A stretch of DNA of 64,000 nt, taken from NCBI GenBank assembly GCA_040080145.1, contig JBEBJA010000069.1, forward strand, positions 1 through 64,000, read 5' to 3'. The DNA comes from JANXVY01 sp040080145 (GTDB lineage Bacteria; Pseudomonadota; Alphaproteobacteria; Rhizobiales; Hyphomicrobiaceae). Each line of letters begins with the position of its first letter. Position 1 is the first letter of the stretch. The notes under the pieces are model-generated. The model saw only the letters and a list, made by a program, of their open reading frames with translations, searched no databases and was not told the DNA's origin. The translations under genes were made by a program, and so were the position numbers. Below are positions 41,828 to 50,308 of this stretch, piece by piece.

Positions 41828-42931
41828 TCAGACTTCGTTCATTAGGATCGTTTCCATCTTCTTCATGCCCAGCACACCGCCGGCAACAATCGCAGCAAAT
41901 GTCAGGAACGAACCAATCGCCAAAGTAGAAACGCCGGTAACAGCTTGGCCGATTGTGCATCCAAGCGCCATCACGCCACCAATGCCCATGAGGGCTGCAC
42001 CAAACAGAACGCGCTTGGTATCGGCCACATTGGAGAACGTCGTGAACTTGAAGCGCCCCATTGACTTCGCGGCGATGAAAGCACCCAAAATAGCGCCAAA
42101 CACGGACGCGACTCCGAATCCTGGAACCATCGTTGCTGTAAATCGCTGCAGCCATTCAAGAGAGTCTGCTGTTGGCCGCACGTACGTCAGGGAGATTGGC
42201 GTCATCGGCTTGCCGCCCATTTCATCATAGGCCAACCCGGTGAGCACCCAGCCCGCAATCGCACATAACGCGATACCGCCGCCCGCGAGGATGTGGATAG
42301 GCGAGTTTCGAAAGTTTGCATCTTTAAAACAATAGATTGCGGCTGCTCCCGCAATCAAAACGGTTATGACCAGATTGCCCGTGTCTGGTCCGAGTTTCGT
42401 GACCACGCCCACGAGTTCGCCGATGCTCTGAGTTGAAACTTTCAGGCTACTCAGGTTAACGCTCGTCACTTGGTCAAACCAATTGCGCAGCGGTCCGATG
42501 ATGCCGCCGATGGCCATGTAGGCGAACAGTCCCATAACGATGAGCGTTACCAAAGATCGAAGATCGCCCGCGCCGACGCGGGTTAGATTTCGACTGGCGC
42601 AGCCGCCCGCGAAAACCATCCCAAACCCAAAGATCAGACCGCCGACGATGTTGCCAAACCAGTTTAATGTGGGGCTCAGATACATGGATTTTGCAAGCGG
42701 AACCACGCCTGCCCAGTTCAGCAGCTGAGCGCCCACGAGCGTTAGCGCGGCCGCCAGTATCCACGAACGAAAGCGGCGATAGTCTCCGAACGACATGATG
42801 TCGGAGATCGACCCCATAGTGCAGAAATTGGTCCGGAACACGATGTATCCGAATAGTGTCCCGATAATCAATCCGCCAACCGCAAGCCAAACATCTGGAT
42901 TGCTTTGTATCAAATCCCTCAGTGCACCCAT
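41828..42931 (-). CDS. YeeE/YedE (TsuA-type) sulfur transporter
   Basis: A 367-residue membrane protein with about nine or ten helices and the family's signature cysteines in RTNFCTMGSISD, GGCASRNLTRVG and ALGCTIGQAVTG. TsuA takes up thiosulfate by passing it along such cysteines, so this protein probably imports thiosulfate or a similar ion. The start at 42931 follows GGAGGGTGAC. A tandem 14-base duplication lies at its stop. It likely shares a transcript with tusA, 198 bases downstream. Confidence 0.88.
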   Translation of the reverse strand: MGALRDLIQSNPDVWLAVGGLIIGTLFGYIVFRTNFCTMGSISDIMSFGDYRRFRSWILAAALTLVGAQLLNWAGVVPLAKSMYLSPTLNWFGNIVGGLIFGFGMVFAGGCASRNLTRVGAGDLRSLVTLIVMGLFAYMAIGGIIGPLRNWFDQVTSVNLSSLKVSTQSIGELVGVVTKLGPDTGNLVITVLIAGAAAIYCFKDANFRNSPIHILAGGGIALCAIAGWVLTGLAYDEMGGKPMTPISLTYVRPTADSLEWLQRFTATMVPGFGVASVFGAILGAFIAAKSMGRFKFTTFSNVADTKRVLFGAALMGIGGVMALGCTIGQAVTGVSTLAIGSFLTFAAIVAGGVLGMKKMETILMNEV

Positions 42932-43331
42932 GTCACCCTCCAGCCTTACCACCCCTAGGAAATGCGCGTTTCGAGAAGCGTCCCACCGCTTGACGAACCG
43001 CCCGCGCTAACTTCCCGCAACCGCATTTAATCGAACAGAACACGTTTGGTCTAGCTTGTATCTGAATATTCGAATATGAATCTATGTTGCAACGCAGGTA
43101 GGGTAATGGACGCGGATTCAGACGGTCGCTTCAACGGGGGAACGTGGCTTGAACCGGGACGTTTTATCCTTGTGCTAGCAGCCCTCAAATCCGAAAGTAT
43201 GCTGCTCTGGCGCCTTACGGGGCTGAGGCAACGGGCAACACGTGCTACGGTTGAAGCGGATGTACCAGAACATGTCACCTGATACGATCACCATCGAATT
43301 GACGGCCCAAAAAAACACAGGAGGAGACGCC
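42932..43331. promoter_or_regulatory. divergent control region of the TsuA-type and DUF302 genes
   Basis: A 400-base gap between divergent genes. A perfect palindrome lies at 43066-43077. A 68-codon plus-strand frame at 43076-43282 has no family resemblance and starts within the palindrome, so it is not called. Confidence 0.55.
43066..43077. promoter_or_regulatory. palindromic operator candidate, copy D
   Basis: ATATTCGAATAT is a perfect 12-base inverted repeat in AT-rich context, 135 bases upstream of the TsuA-type start and 255 bases upstream of the DUF302 start. Its overlapping GAATATTC core is the one seen in the cbb site at 4248. Confidence 0.55.
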
Positions 43332-43811
43332 ATGAATACACTGCGCAACCTAGCCACTGCCCTCGTAACCGCCACTATTTTCACAATCTTGCCGGGCACC
43401 GTTGCCTCGGCAGCAGACGCAACGCAATTCACGCGCAAGGGCGCAACTTTCGAGGACGTGAAGCTCGATCTGGAGAACGCGATAATCGCCGAGGGTCTGA
43501 AGATCGACTACAAGGGCGACATCAACGGCATGCTCAAACGCACAGGTACCGATGTCGGCTCCAACCAGCCCATCTACCAGAACGCAGAGTTTATGACCTT
43601 CTGCTCGTCGAAGCTGTCGCGGGCAATGATGGAAGCTGATCCTGCAAACATGTCACAATGCCCCTACGTCGTGTTTATCTACCAACGCGCAACCACGCAT
43701 AAGGAAGTCGTCGTAGGCTATCGCAAGGTCGTGGTCGAAGGGCCGGGGAAGAAGTCACTCGAAGAAATCAACCGCCTGCTCGCTCGCATCGCACAAGCTG
43801 CAGCCAAGTAG
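43332..43811 (+). CDS. DUF302 periplasmic protein
   Basis: A 159-residue secreted protein with a signal peptide ending ASA near residue 26 and a DUF302 fold (FEDVKLDLENAIIAEGLKI, FMTFCSSKLSRAMMEADP, YVVFIYQ). Two cysteines (FCSSK and QCPYV) may pair. GGAGGAGA lies before the ATG. DUF302 proteins often accompany sulfur oxidation genes and form heme-free dimers of unknown role. Here one is divergent from a sulfur transporter. Confidence 0.8.
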   Translation: MNTLRNLATALVTATIFTILPGTVASAADATQFTRKGATFEDVKLDLENAIIAEGLKIDYKGDINGMLKRTGTDVGSNQPIYQNAEFMTFCSSKLSRAMMEADPANMSQCPYVVFIYQRATTHKEVVVGYRKVVVEGPGKKSLEEINRLLARIAQAAAK

Positions 43812-43911
43812 GGCCAGTGCCAGACGTCAGTTCCCATACACAAATCCGCTGGAGCAGCATCAAGGGCATGCTCTCCAGCGTCTGCTGAAATTCCCCAACC
43901 AGAAATGTGTC

Positions 43912-44505
43912 ATGTCTGAACCGATTGAAATTTCAGCACTGAATCAGCTCTTTCTCGAGGCTCGCACGCGCAATGGCTGGCGTGATGAGCCGGTCAGTGA
44001 GCAAAAGCTGCGTGAAATCTACGATCTGGCGAAGATGGGGCCGACCTCGGTCAATTCCTGTCCGGCACGCTTTGTATGGGTGCGCAGCACAGCGGGCAAG
44101 GAGAAGCTGGCCAATCTCGCCATGGACAGCAATCGCGCTAAAATACGAGCCGCGCCAGTGACCGTGATTATCGGTCAGGATCTCGATTTTGCAGACAGAC
44201 TTCACCACCTTTTCCCGGCCCAATGGGAAGTGATGACGCCTATTTTTAAGCAGCAGCAACTCGCTGAAATAACCGCGTTCCGCAACAGTACGCTGCAAGG
44301 CGCATACCTGATGATCGCCGCGCGAGCGCTCGGACTGGACGCCGGGCCCATGTCCGGTTTCGACAATGCGGGCGTGGACGAGGCCTTCTTTGCTGGTTCC
44401 AGGATCAAGTCGAATTTCATTTGCTCGCTTGGGTATGGCAATGATGAGGGCCTGTTCCCGCGCAATCCCCGCCTCGCCTTCGATGAGGCGGGCTGGCTGG
44501 CATAA
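43912..44505 (+). CDS. rutE: RutE-like FMN nitroreductase (3-hydroxypropionate/malonic semialdehyde reductase type)
   Basis: A 197-residue nitroreductase-fold protein with the RutE signatures RTRNGWRDEPV, MGPTSVNSCPARFVWV and GLDAGPMSGFDNAGVDEAFF. RutE of the pyrimidine-degradation pathway reduces malonic semialdehyde. No other rut gene lies beside it, so it may have a general detoxifying role. It lies outside the sulfur group by composition of neighbours. Confidence 0.85.
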   Translation: MSEPIEISALNQLFLEARTRNGWRDEPVSEQKLREIYDLAKMGPTSVNSCPARFVWVRSTAGKEKLANLAMDSNRAKIRAAPVTVIIGQDLDFADRLHHLFPAQWEVMTPIFKQQQLAEITAFRNSTLQGAYLMIAARALGLDAGPMSGFDNAGVDEAFFAGSRIKSNFICSLGYGNDEGLFPRNPRLAFDEAGWLA

Positions 44506-44689
44506 TCCCGTGCTCGCAAGTGCGATCCGCTCAATTTCGCATCTGCGAACCGCCCAGCGGCCGTCTGAGTAGCGGCCACGCACGTCAGTTTGCAGGTCGA
44601 CTACATCCATACCGGTTCCAGCTCCAAGCTGTTCGGCACCCTCCGCAGTTCACATGTCCCCGACGCCGCGGACGCCAACAACCGAAGGC

Positions 44690-46747
44690 CTATCCGCCGC
44701 CCGCCCCCTCGCGCACTGCAAGTGCTTTGTCCGCAAGTCGTCCGGTCAACTCCGCATAATGATTGAGACGCGACACGAACGTGCCCACGCCCGATGTGGC
44801 CGACCGCAGCTCAACGATCAGATCGCCCATCTCAGACGCCGGGATGCGCGCCTCGACGACATCCCATCCCGGCCACCCCGGACGGGCGTCGAAGCCAACG
44901 ATCTGCCCGCGCCGCTGTGAGATCATGCTGTTGACCCGTGGCGTCGCATCGTTGGGAACCGAAATCTCGATTGCCATGATCGGCTCCAGCAGCACCGGCT
45001 GACACTTCGGCATCCCTTCTGCCATCGCGATCCGCCCCGCTTGCCGGAACGCCATATCCGACGAGTCGACGCTATGCGTGCTGCCATCAATCAGCGTCAC
45101 CGCGACATCGACCACATGGCAGCCGAGCGGGCCGGTCTGCAGATAATCCCGCACGCCAATTTCGACCGCCGATATGAAGTGCTTGGGCACCACCCCGCCG
45201 ACGATTTTGTCGTGGAACTGAAACCCCTCGCCCCGCGCCAGCGGCTCGATCGTGACCACGACATCGCCAAATTGCCCGTGCCCGCCCGACTGCTTTTTGT
45301 GCCGCCCCCGGATCGTCGTCGCGGCCTGTATCGTCTCCCGGTATGGCACCCGCAGCGGCAGCCTTTCAATTGCCAAGCCATACTTGCGGTTCAGCCGTTC
45401 CAGCGTCACCCGCAAGTGCATCTCGCCATGCCCGAGCAGCTGCGTCTGATGGGTTTCCGGGTCCTGCTGCACCTTGATGGACGGGTCTTCCTCGCTGAGC
45501 TTTGCGAGCGCCGTCGACAGCTTTACCTCGTCCGACCGGTCCTTCAAAATGATCGCCGTCCCGCTCACCGGCTCAGGCCGCACGATTGGCGTCACTGCCA
45601 ACACCTGTCCCTTGTCTGCGCTGACCGTATCGCCCGTCTTGACATGCTCCAGCCGCCCGAACGCCACCGTATCGCCAGCAGTTGCGACCGCCCGCCTGCG
45701 CGCATCGGTGCCAAGCATCGAAAACAACCCGCCAATGCGCTCTTCACCGTGCGGCCCGAAGACCGCGCCGCCATCGGTAAAGTTTCCAGCCAGCATACGC
45801 GCCAGCGAAAGCTTCCCACCGTGCGCCGTATGCATGGTCTTGAACACGTACGCTGCACTGCGCCCGCCAGTGATGCCCAGTCTGTGTGCTGTCTCCTCAA
45901 CGCCTGCAACCTCGTGCCGCAACGCCTTGAGCAGTCGCCCAACCCCATTTCCGTTGTGCGCTGAACCCAGCAGCACTGGGCAGATCAACCCATCGCGGAA
46001 TTCCTTCGCCAAGTCGCTGAACACGACCTCGCGCGCCGGGACCTCGTCCGACAGCAACTGCTCCATCAACACTTCATCGTAATCGGCGAGTTTTTCCAGC
46101 ATCTGGAAACGTGCTTCCTGTTCGCGCTCCAATGCCGCCGCTGGAATATCAACCGCCTCTGACGGCGCGTTGGGCCGGTAGACGAACGCGCGCTCCAACG
46201 CAAGATCGATAAATCCCGCCGCAACACCGTTCTCCCAGATCGGAATCTGCCGCAGCACGAGCGGCCGTGCACTCGCCGGTTGCAGCATCGCTACGACATC
46301 GCGGACCCGCGTCGTGGCCTGATCAATTTTGTTCAAGAACAGAAAATGCGGAATCCCCTGGTCTTCCAGCAGTTTGAAGATCGCATGTAGTGCCGGCAGC
46401 CGCCGCGCATCCGGCTCGCAAACGATAACCGCCGCATCGCACGCCAATAGCGCCGTCGCCGTCTCCTGCGCGAACTCGATCGACCCTGGGCAATCGACGA
46501 ACGTGAAGTTTTCACCAAGATACGGCGCATCGGCCACCGTCAGCTCGACACTCATCCCGTGCTCGCGCGCCTCAATCGAACTGTCGCCGACGCTCGACTT
46601 ATCGGTGACGCTGCCTTGGCGCTTGATCGCTCCCGTGCGCGCCAGGATAGCTTCGAGCAGCGTTGTCTTACCCGAGAGATACGGCCCCACCAGTGCAATG
46701 CATCTGGCTGAGCGGCCGCGGCCATTACGACCTTCTGACGACCCCAT
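44690..46747 (-). CDS. EF-G-like translation GTPase paralogue
   Basis: A 685-residue protein with EF-G domain order: GTPase with P-loop GPYLSGKTT (residues 21-29), DCPG and NKID, then domains II-V. The switch I motif reads EAREHGMS instead of RGIT. A second, regular EF-G gene would be expected elsewhere, so this is probably the EF-G-like (FusA-like) paralogue of unknown role. GGGAGG before the ATG at 46747 fixes the start. The in-frame start at 46819 lies in repeat-bearing sequence. Confidence 0.88.
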   Translation of the reverse strand: MGSSEGRNGRGRSARCIALVGPYLSGKTTLLEAILARTGAIKRQGSVTDKSSVGDSSIEAREHGMSVELTVADAPYLGENFTFVDCPGSIEFAQETATALLACDAAVIVCEPDARRLPALHAIFKLLEDQGIPHFLFLNKIDQATTRVRDVVAMLQPASARPLVLRQIPIWENGVAAGFIDLALERAFVYRPNAPSEAVDIPAAALEREQEARFQMLEKLADYDEVLMEQLLSDEVPAREVVFSDLAKEFRDGLICPVLLGSAHNGNGVGRLLKALRHEVAGVEETAHRLGITGGRSAAYVFKTMHTAHGGKLSLARMLAGNFTDGGAVFGPHGEERIGGLFSMLGTDARRRAVATAGDTVAFGRLEHVKTGDTVSADKGQVLAVTPIVRPEPVSGTAIILKDRSDEVKLSTALAKLSEEDPSIKVQQDPETHQTQLLGHGEMHLRVTLERLNRKYGLAIERLPLRVPYRETIQAATTIRGRHKKQSGGHGQFGDVVVTIEPLARGEGFQFHDKIVGGVVPKHFISAVEIGVRDYLQTGPLGCHVVDVAVTLIDGSTHSVDSSDMAFRQAGRIAMAEGMPKCQPVLLEPIMAIEISVPNDATPRVNSMISQRRGQIVGFDARPGWPGWDVVEARIPASEMGDLIVELRSATSGVGTFVSRLNHYAELTGRLADKALAVREGAGGG

Positions 46748-46850
46748 GTTTCCTCCCAAAAGGATTAAGCTGAGACGCATGGACTTTCTGCCGCCACCCC
46801 GCGCCCCATTGGAGTGCACGCCGACCGATGTTCTACCCGCCCCGCGCCAA

Positions 46851-46923
46851 GCGCAAGCCCCTCAATAACGAGCGCAAGCCCCTCAATAACGAGCGCAAGC
46901 CCCTCAGTCACAAGCGCAAGCCC
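46851..46923 (+). repeat. 21-base tandem repeat, about 3.5 copies
   Basis: The unit GCGCAAGCCCCTCAATAACG plus A starts at 46851, 46872 and 46893, with a partial fourth copy at 46914. The third copy differs in its last half. It lies in the 382-base gap between the EF-G-like gene and the next gene. It encodes a short repeat (RKPLNNE) in a plus-strand frame that lacks other protein features. The rest of the gap holds nothing recognised. Confidence 0.8.
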
Positions 46924-47129
46924 CCCCAATTAAATGCGGTTGGGTTAAGGCCATTCAACGCAATCCAAGGAACCCACAGGAAACCCCACCGTCTGAGGTC
47001 ATTCCAGCGAGCTCTGAGACCCCGACAACCATCAGAATTAGCTCATATTTTGCGAGAAAATGCCGCCGCCATGTTCGTGGCGGCATGCTATAAGCGCCTG
47101 ATGCCTGCTGCCGGTAACAGGAATAGTCC

Positions 47130-48188
47130 ATGCCCACCCCCTGGATGATCTACGGCGCGAACGGCTACACGGGCGAATTGATTGCTCGCGAAGCCGCCCG
47201 CCGCGGCATGAAACCCACTCTCGCCGGCCGCACCGCCGCCAAGCTCGAACCCCTCGCCGCAGCACTCGGCCTGCCCTTTAAAGCCTTCGCCCTCGACAAC
47301 CCTGTCGCGATTGAGCATGCCATCGGTGGCATGTTTCTCGTCCTCCACTGCGCCGGCCCGTTCTCTAAAACCGCCGCCCCCATGATGGCCGCCTGCATCA
47401 ATCAGCGCGCTCACTACCTTGACATTACCGGAGAAATCGCCGTCTTCGAGCACGCCCAAACCCTCGACAAGGCCGCCCGCGCCTCCGGCATCGTAATCTG
47501 CCCCGGAGCAGGCTTCGACGTGATCCCAACGGACTGCATCGCCGCGCGCCTCAAGGCAGCGCTCCCCGACGCAACCCATTTGGCCCTCGGCTTTGACAGC
47601 CGTTCGGGCTTTTCCCCCGGCACCGCCAAAACCTCCGTCGAAGGCCTGGGTGCCGGCGGCAAAGTCCGCATACGCGGCGAAATAAAATCGGTCCCGCTCG
47701 CTTATAAAACCCGCCGCATCGACTTCGGCGCGGGCGAAAAACGCGCCATGACGATTCCCTGGGGTGACATCTCCACCGCTTTTGCGACCACGCAGATCCC
47801 CAACATTGAATGTTATATTCCCGGCTCGCCGCGCATGATCGCCAATGCCCGCCGCGCAAACTGGTTACGCTGGCTCTTAAAGCTCGGCCCGGTCCAGGCC
47901 GTGCTGAAGCGCCGGATCGAAAAAACCGTACAGGGCCCCACTGAAACCACCAGGCAAGCGTCCGAGACCTACGTCTGGGGCGAAGTCACCAACGCCCGTG
48001 GCGACACCAAAACCGCCCGCATCAAAACTGCTAACGGTTACGCCCTCACCGTCACCGGTTCCCTCGCTCTCGTCGAACACCTCCAAACCAATAAAGGCGT
48101 CGAAGGCGGCACCTGCACCCCGTCCCAGCTCGCCGGCTCCGCCCTGATCAACCGCCTCCCCGGCTCCGGCCCCCTCACGATTTCCTGA
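47130..48188 (+). CDS. saccharopine dehydrogenase-like/trans-acting enoyl reductase family protein
   Basis: A 352-residue Rossmann-fold protein starting MIYGANGYTGELIAREAARRG with the family blocks AGRTAAKLEPLAAALGL, LHCAGPFSKTA and CPGAGFDVIPTDC. Members reduce double bonds in lipid or polyketide precursors (trans-acting enoyl reductases) or are uncharacterised. The substrate is unknown. It lies alone between two repeat-bearing gaps. Confidence 0.82.
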   Translation: MPTPWMIYGANGYTGELIAREAARRGMKPTLAGRTAAKLEPLAAALGLPFKAFALDNPVAIEHAIGGMFLVLHCAGPFSKTAAPMMAACINQRAHYLDITGEIAVFEHAQTLDKAARASGIVICPGAGFDVIPTDCIAARLKAALPDATHLALGFDSRSGFSPGTAKTSVEGLGAGGKVRIRGEIKSVPLAYKTRRIDFGAGEKRAMTIPWGDISTAFATTQIPNIECYIPGSPRMIANARRANWLRWLLKLGPVQAVLKRRIEKTVQGPTETTRQASETYVWGEVTNARGDTKTARIKTANGYALTVTGSLALVEHLQTNKGVEGGTCTPSQLAGSALINRLPGSGPLTIS

Positions 48189-48304
48189 GACCACGCCGCA
48201 ATCGGCAGCACGTCGAGCAGAAGAGTCTTTCCGGAAAAGAGCTTTGCGATTTTCTTTGATGGAACCATTGAAATCATGGAGAAACTTTGCGGACAGACTC
48301 TAGA

Positions 48305-48369
48305 GTGCTTCCGGAAAAGCATGCCCCCGCGAAGGCGGGGGTGGGAACCGGTTTTCCGAAAAGAAGCAC
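48305..48369. repeat. palindromic intergenic element with nested stems
   Basis: Nested inverted arms: GTGCTTC with GAAGCAC, CGGAAAA with TTTTCCG, and CCCCCGC with GCGGGGG. The pattern resembles the rhizobial-type palindromic elements with the CGGAAAA/TTTTCCG core. It fills much of the 234-base gap with the next hairpin. Confidence 0.75.
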
Positions 48370-48380
48370 GACCAAACAGA

Positions 48381-48429
48381 GGCTTAGGGTCCGACTTTGA
48401 TTCCATTAAAGTCAGACGGACCCTAAGCC
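48381..48429. terminator. long inverted repeat overlapping the response-regulator stop
   Basis: GGCTTAGGGTCCG and CGGACCCTAAGCC form a 13-base-pair stem, with GACTTT/AAAGTC pairing inside. The right arm covers the stop codon of the minus-strand response regulator at 48423, so it may end that transcript. Confidence 0.6.
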
Positions 48430-49103
48430 GCGATGGAATAACATCCCCCGGTATAGAATGCTGGAATGGGCGATAGGCAAAACTTTCCAGCCTCAATCAC
48501 CGCTTGGGTCCGGGATGCCACGTTCAATTTCAACAGTATCTTGCTCACGTGAGCCTTGACTGTACTTTCGCCCACGTGAAGTTCGAATGCGATCTGCTTG
48601 TTAAGCAACCCCTCGCACAACAACTGAAGCACGCGAAGTTCTTGAGGCGTAAGACAATTCAACCTGCGGATGGCTGTTTGCAATTCATTCTCTGAAACAT
48701 CCTTCGGGGGGAAATAACACTCCGGGAGTGCGATGCCGCCATCAAGGACGCACGATATTGATCGCAATATGGAATTTCTTTTCTCAGATTTTGGAATAAA
48801 GCCAGACGCGCCGCAGGCCATCGACTGGTGAATCACGTTGTGATCTTCAAAAGCCGAAATTACGATAATCGGAGTCCGGGGGCATTGCCGCCGAAGCTCT
48901 ATAATGCCGCTGAGCCCGTGATTGTCTGGCAACCAAAGGTCCAGCATGACGAGATCGAAAGTGCTTTTTTCGTAAGCATTTTTTGCTTCGTATATCGAGC
49001 ATGCATGCTCGAATTCGATGGCGGGCAGGGCGCTGCGAATTGCGGTCTGTAAGGCCTCTGCAAACATCGGATGGTCGTCGACGATAAGGAAGTTTTGCGC
49101 CAT
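48423..49103 (-). CDS. NarL/LuxR-type orphan response regulator
   Basis: A 226-residue receiver-HTH regulator. The receiver domain has FLIVDDHPMFAEAL and the phosphorylated aspartate in VMLDLWLPDNHG. The C-terminal LuxR-type HTH is LTPQELRVLQLLCEGLLNKQIAFELHVGESTVKAHVSKIL. No histidine kinase lies nearby, so its partner is elsewhere. AGGG lies 6 bases before the ATG at 49103. A second ATG at 49109 lacks that spacing. Confidence 0.88.
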   Translation of the reverse strand: MAQNFLIVDDHPMFAEALQTAIRSALPAIEFEHACSIYEAKNAYEKSTFDLVMLDLWLPDNHGLSGIIELRRQCPRTPIIVISAFEDHNVIHQSMACGASGFIPKSEKRNSILRSISCVLDGGIALPECYFPPKDVSENELQTAIRRLNCLTPQELRVLQLLCEGLLNKQIAFELHVGESTVKAHVSKILLKLNVASRTQAVIEAGKFCLSPIPAFYTGGCYSIAA

Positions 49104-49233
49104 CGCCATCCCTGGGAAACCTACAGACCATCGTAAAACAGGGATAAGGTTACAGATAGTGCGCTGCAACAGGACTATAGTGCAGTGCGACATTGTGCAT
49201 GCTGTGATGGAGCGTTAGCGCGCCTCCCTTGGC

Positions 49234-50259
49234 TCAGGCTAATTCGGCAAAACCGATCAACTTATGCCGGTCCTCGTCCCACAGTTTCAATCGCACGCAC
49301 GCGAGGCTCTGCCAAAGCGTAATTCGGTTGATCGACTTGAATTCGGGGATCGCGTCGAGGCAGGCGTTAAGCCGGTAGTTCGGAATCCGCCCGTTGAGGT
49401 GGTGGATGTGGTGCAGGCCTATGTGGCCGGTGAACCAGTTGATGACCGGCGGCAAGACGTAATATGAGCTACCGCACACGGCGGCATTCTTGAACTGCCA
49501 GCCGGTTGAGTGCTCCCAATACGTGCCCTCGAATTGGTGTTGAACAAAGAACAGCCATCCCCCGGCGGCTGCTGCAATGAATACAATGGGGATGACGATC
49601 AAGGCCACTTCGGTCGCGCCAAACACATAGCCAAGCGACCCGTAAAAAGCGATCATCGCCAGATCGAGCGCGACCACGCTCTTCCAGCAATCGCGCGCGG
49701 GAAAGCCGTGAGTCCAAGGCAGCCGCTGCAGCACCAGAAAATACAACGGCGTACCGAAACCAAACAGAAACAGCGGATTGCGGTAGAGGCGATACCACAG
49801 GCGGCCGAACGTCGACAGCGCCTGATATTCCTTGACCGTCAGCGTCGTGATATCGCCAACGCCGCGCTTTTCGAGGTTGCCGCAACTGGCGTGATGGAAT
49901 GCGTGCTCGCGCTTCCACAGCCCATAGGGCGTCATCGTGAACACCGACAGAATGCGCCCGCACAAATCATTGGCGGTCCGTGTCGGAAAAAACGAGTCAT
50001 GCCCGCAATCGTGCTGGAAAATGAACAGCCGCACGACCAGAAGGGCCGCCGGAACCGCGAGCAGCAGCGTCAGCCACAGCGCATCATGGACCGTCGCAAA
50101 CATGGCCGAAACGACCGCGAGCAGTAACACAGCCGTGACCGCCAGTTGCCCCAATGCATGCCGGGCATCGCCCCCGGCAAAGGCGGTGCATTGCTTCGCC
50201 AGATGATCGAGCTTTGCCGTCAGATCTGCAGTCCCAAAGTCGTGATCGTTCGCCAGCAT
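49234..50259 (-). CDS. membrane fatty acid desaturase
   Basis: A 341-residue membrane desaturase with the three histidine boxes HDCGHDSF, HAFHHA and HHIHHL, which bind the di-iron centre, and four or more hydrophobic segments. It probably introduces a double bond in membrane lipid acyl chains. The exact position is not inferable. It lies 49 bases from the ubiquinone hydroxylase gene on the same strand. Confidence 0.88.
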   Translation of the reverse strand: MLANDHDFGTADLTAKLDHLAKQCTAFAGGDARHALGQLAVTAVLLLAVVSAMFATVHDALWLTLLLAVPAALLVVRLFIFQHDCGHDSFFPTRTANDLCGRILSVFTMTPYGLWKREHAFHHASCGNLEKRGVGDITTLTVKEYQALSTFGRLWYRLYRNPLFLFGFGTPLYFLVLQRLPWTHGFPARDCWKSVVALDLAMIAFYGSLGYVFGATEVALIVIPIVFIAAAAGGWLFFVQHQFEGTYWEHSTGWQFKNAAVCGSSYYVLPPVINWFTGHIGLHHIHHLNGRIPNYRLNACLDAIPEFKSINRITLWQSLACVRLKLWDEDRHKLIGFAELA

Positions 50260-50308
50260 GGGCAGAATCTCCTAACATTTCCAATTTTCGTGAACCGCCA
50301 AACCGCCA

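Noticed and set aside
43076..43282. 68-codon plus-strand frame in the TsuA/DUF302 gap
   Set aside because: It begins inside the operator palindrome, lacks a ribosome binding site and shows no family resemblance.
46828..47148. 106-codon frame with RKPLNNE repeats
   Set aside because: Outside the repeat it has no protein-like sequence or start signal, and it overlaps the start of the next gene.
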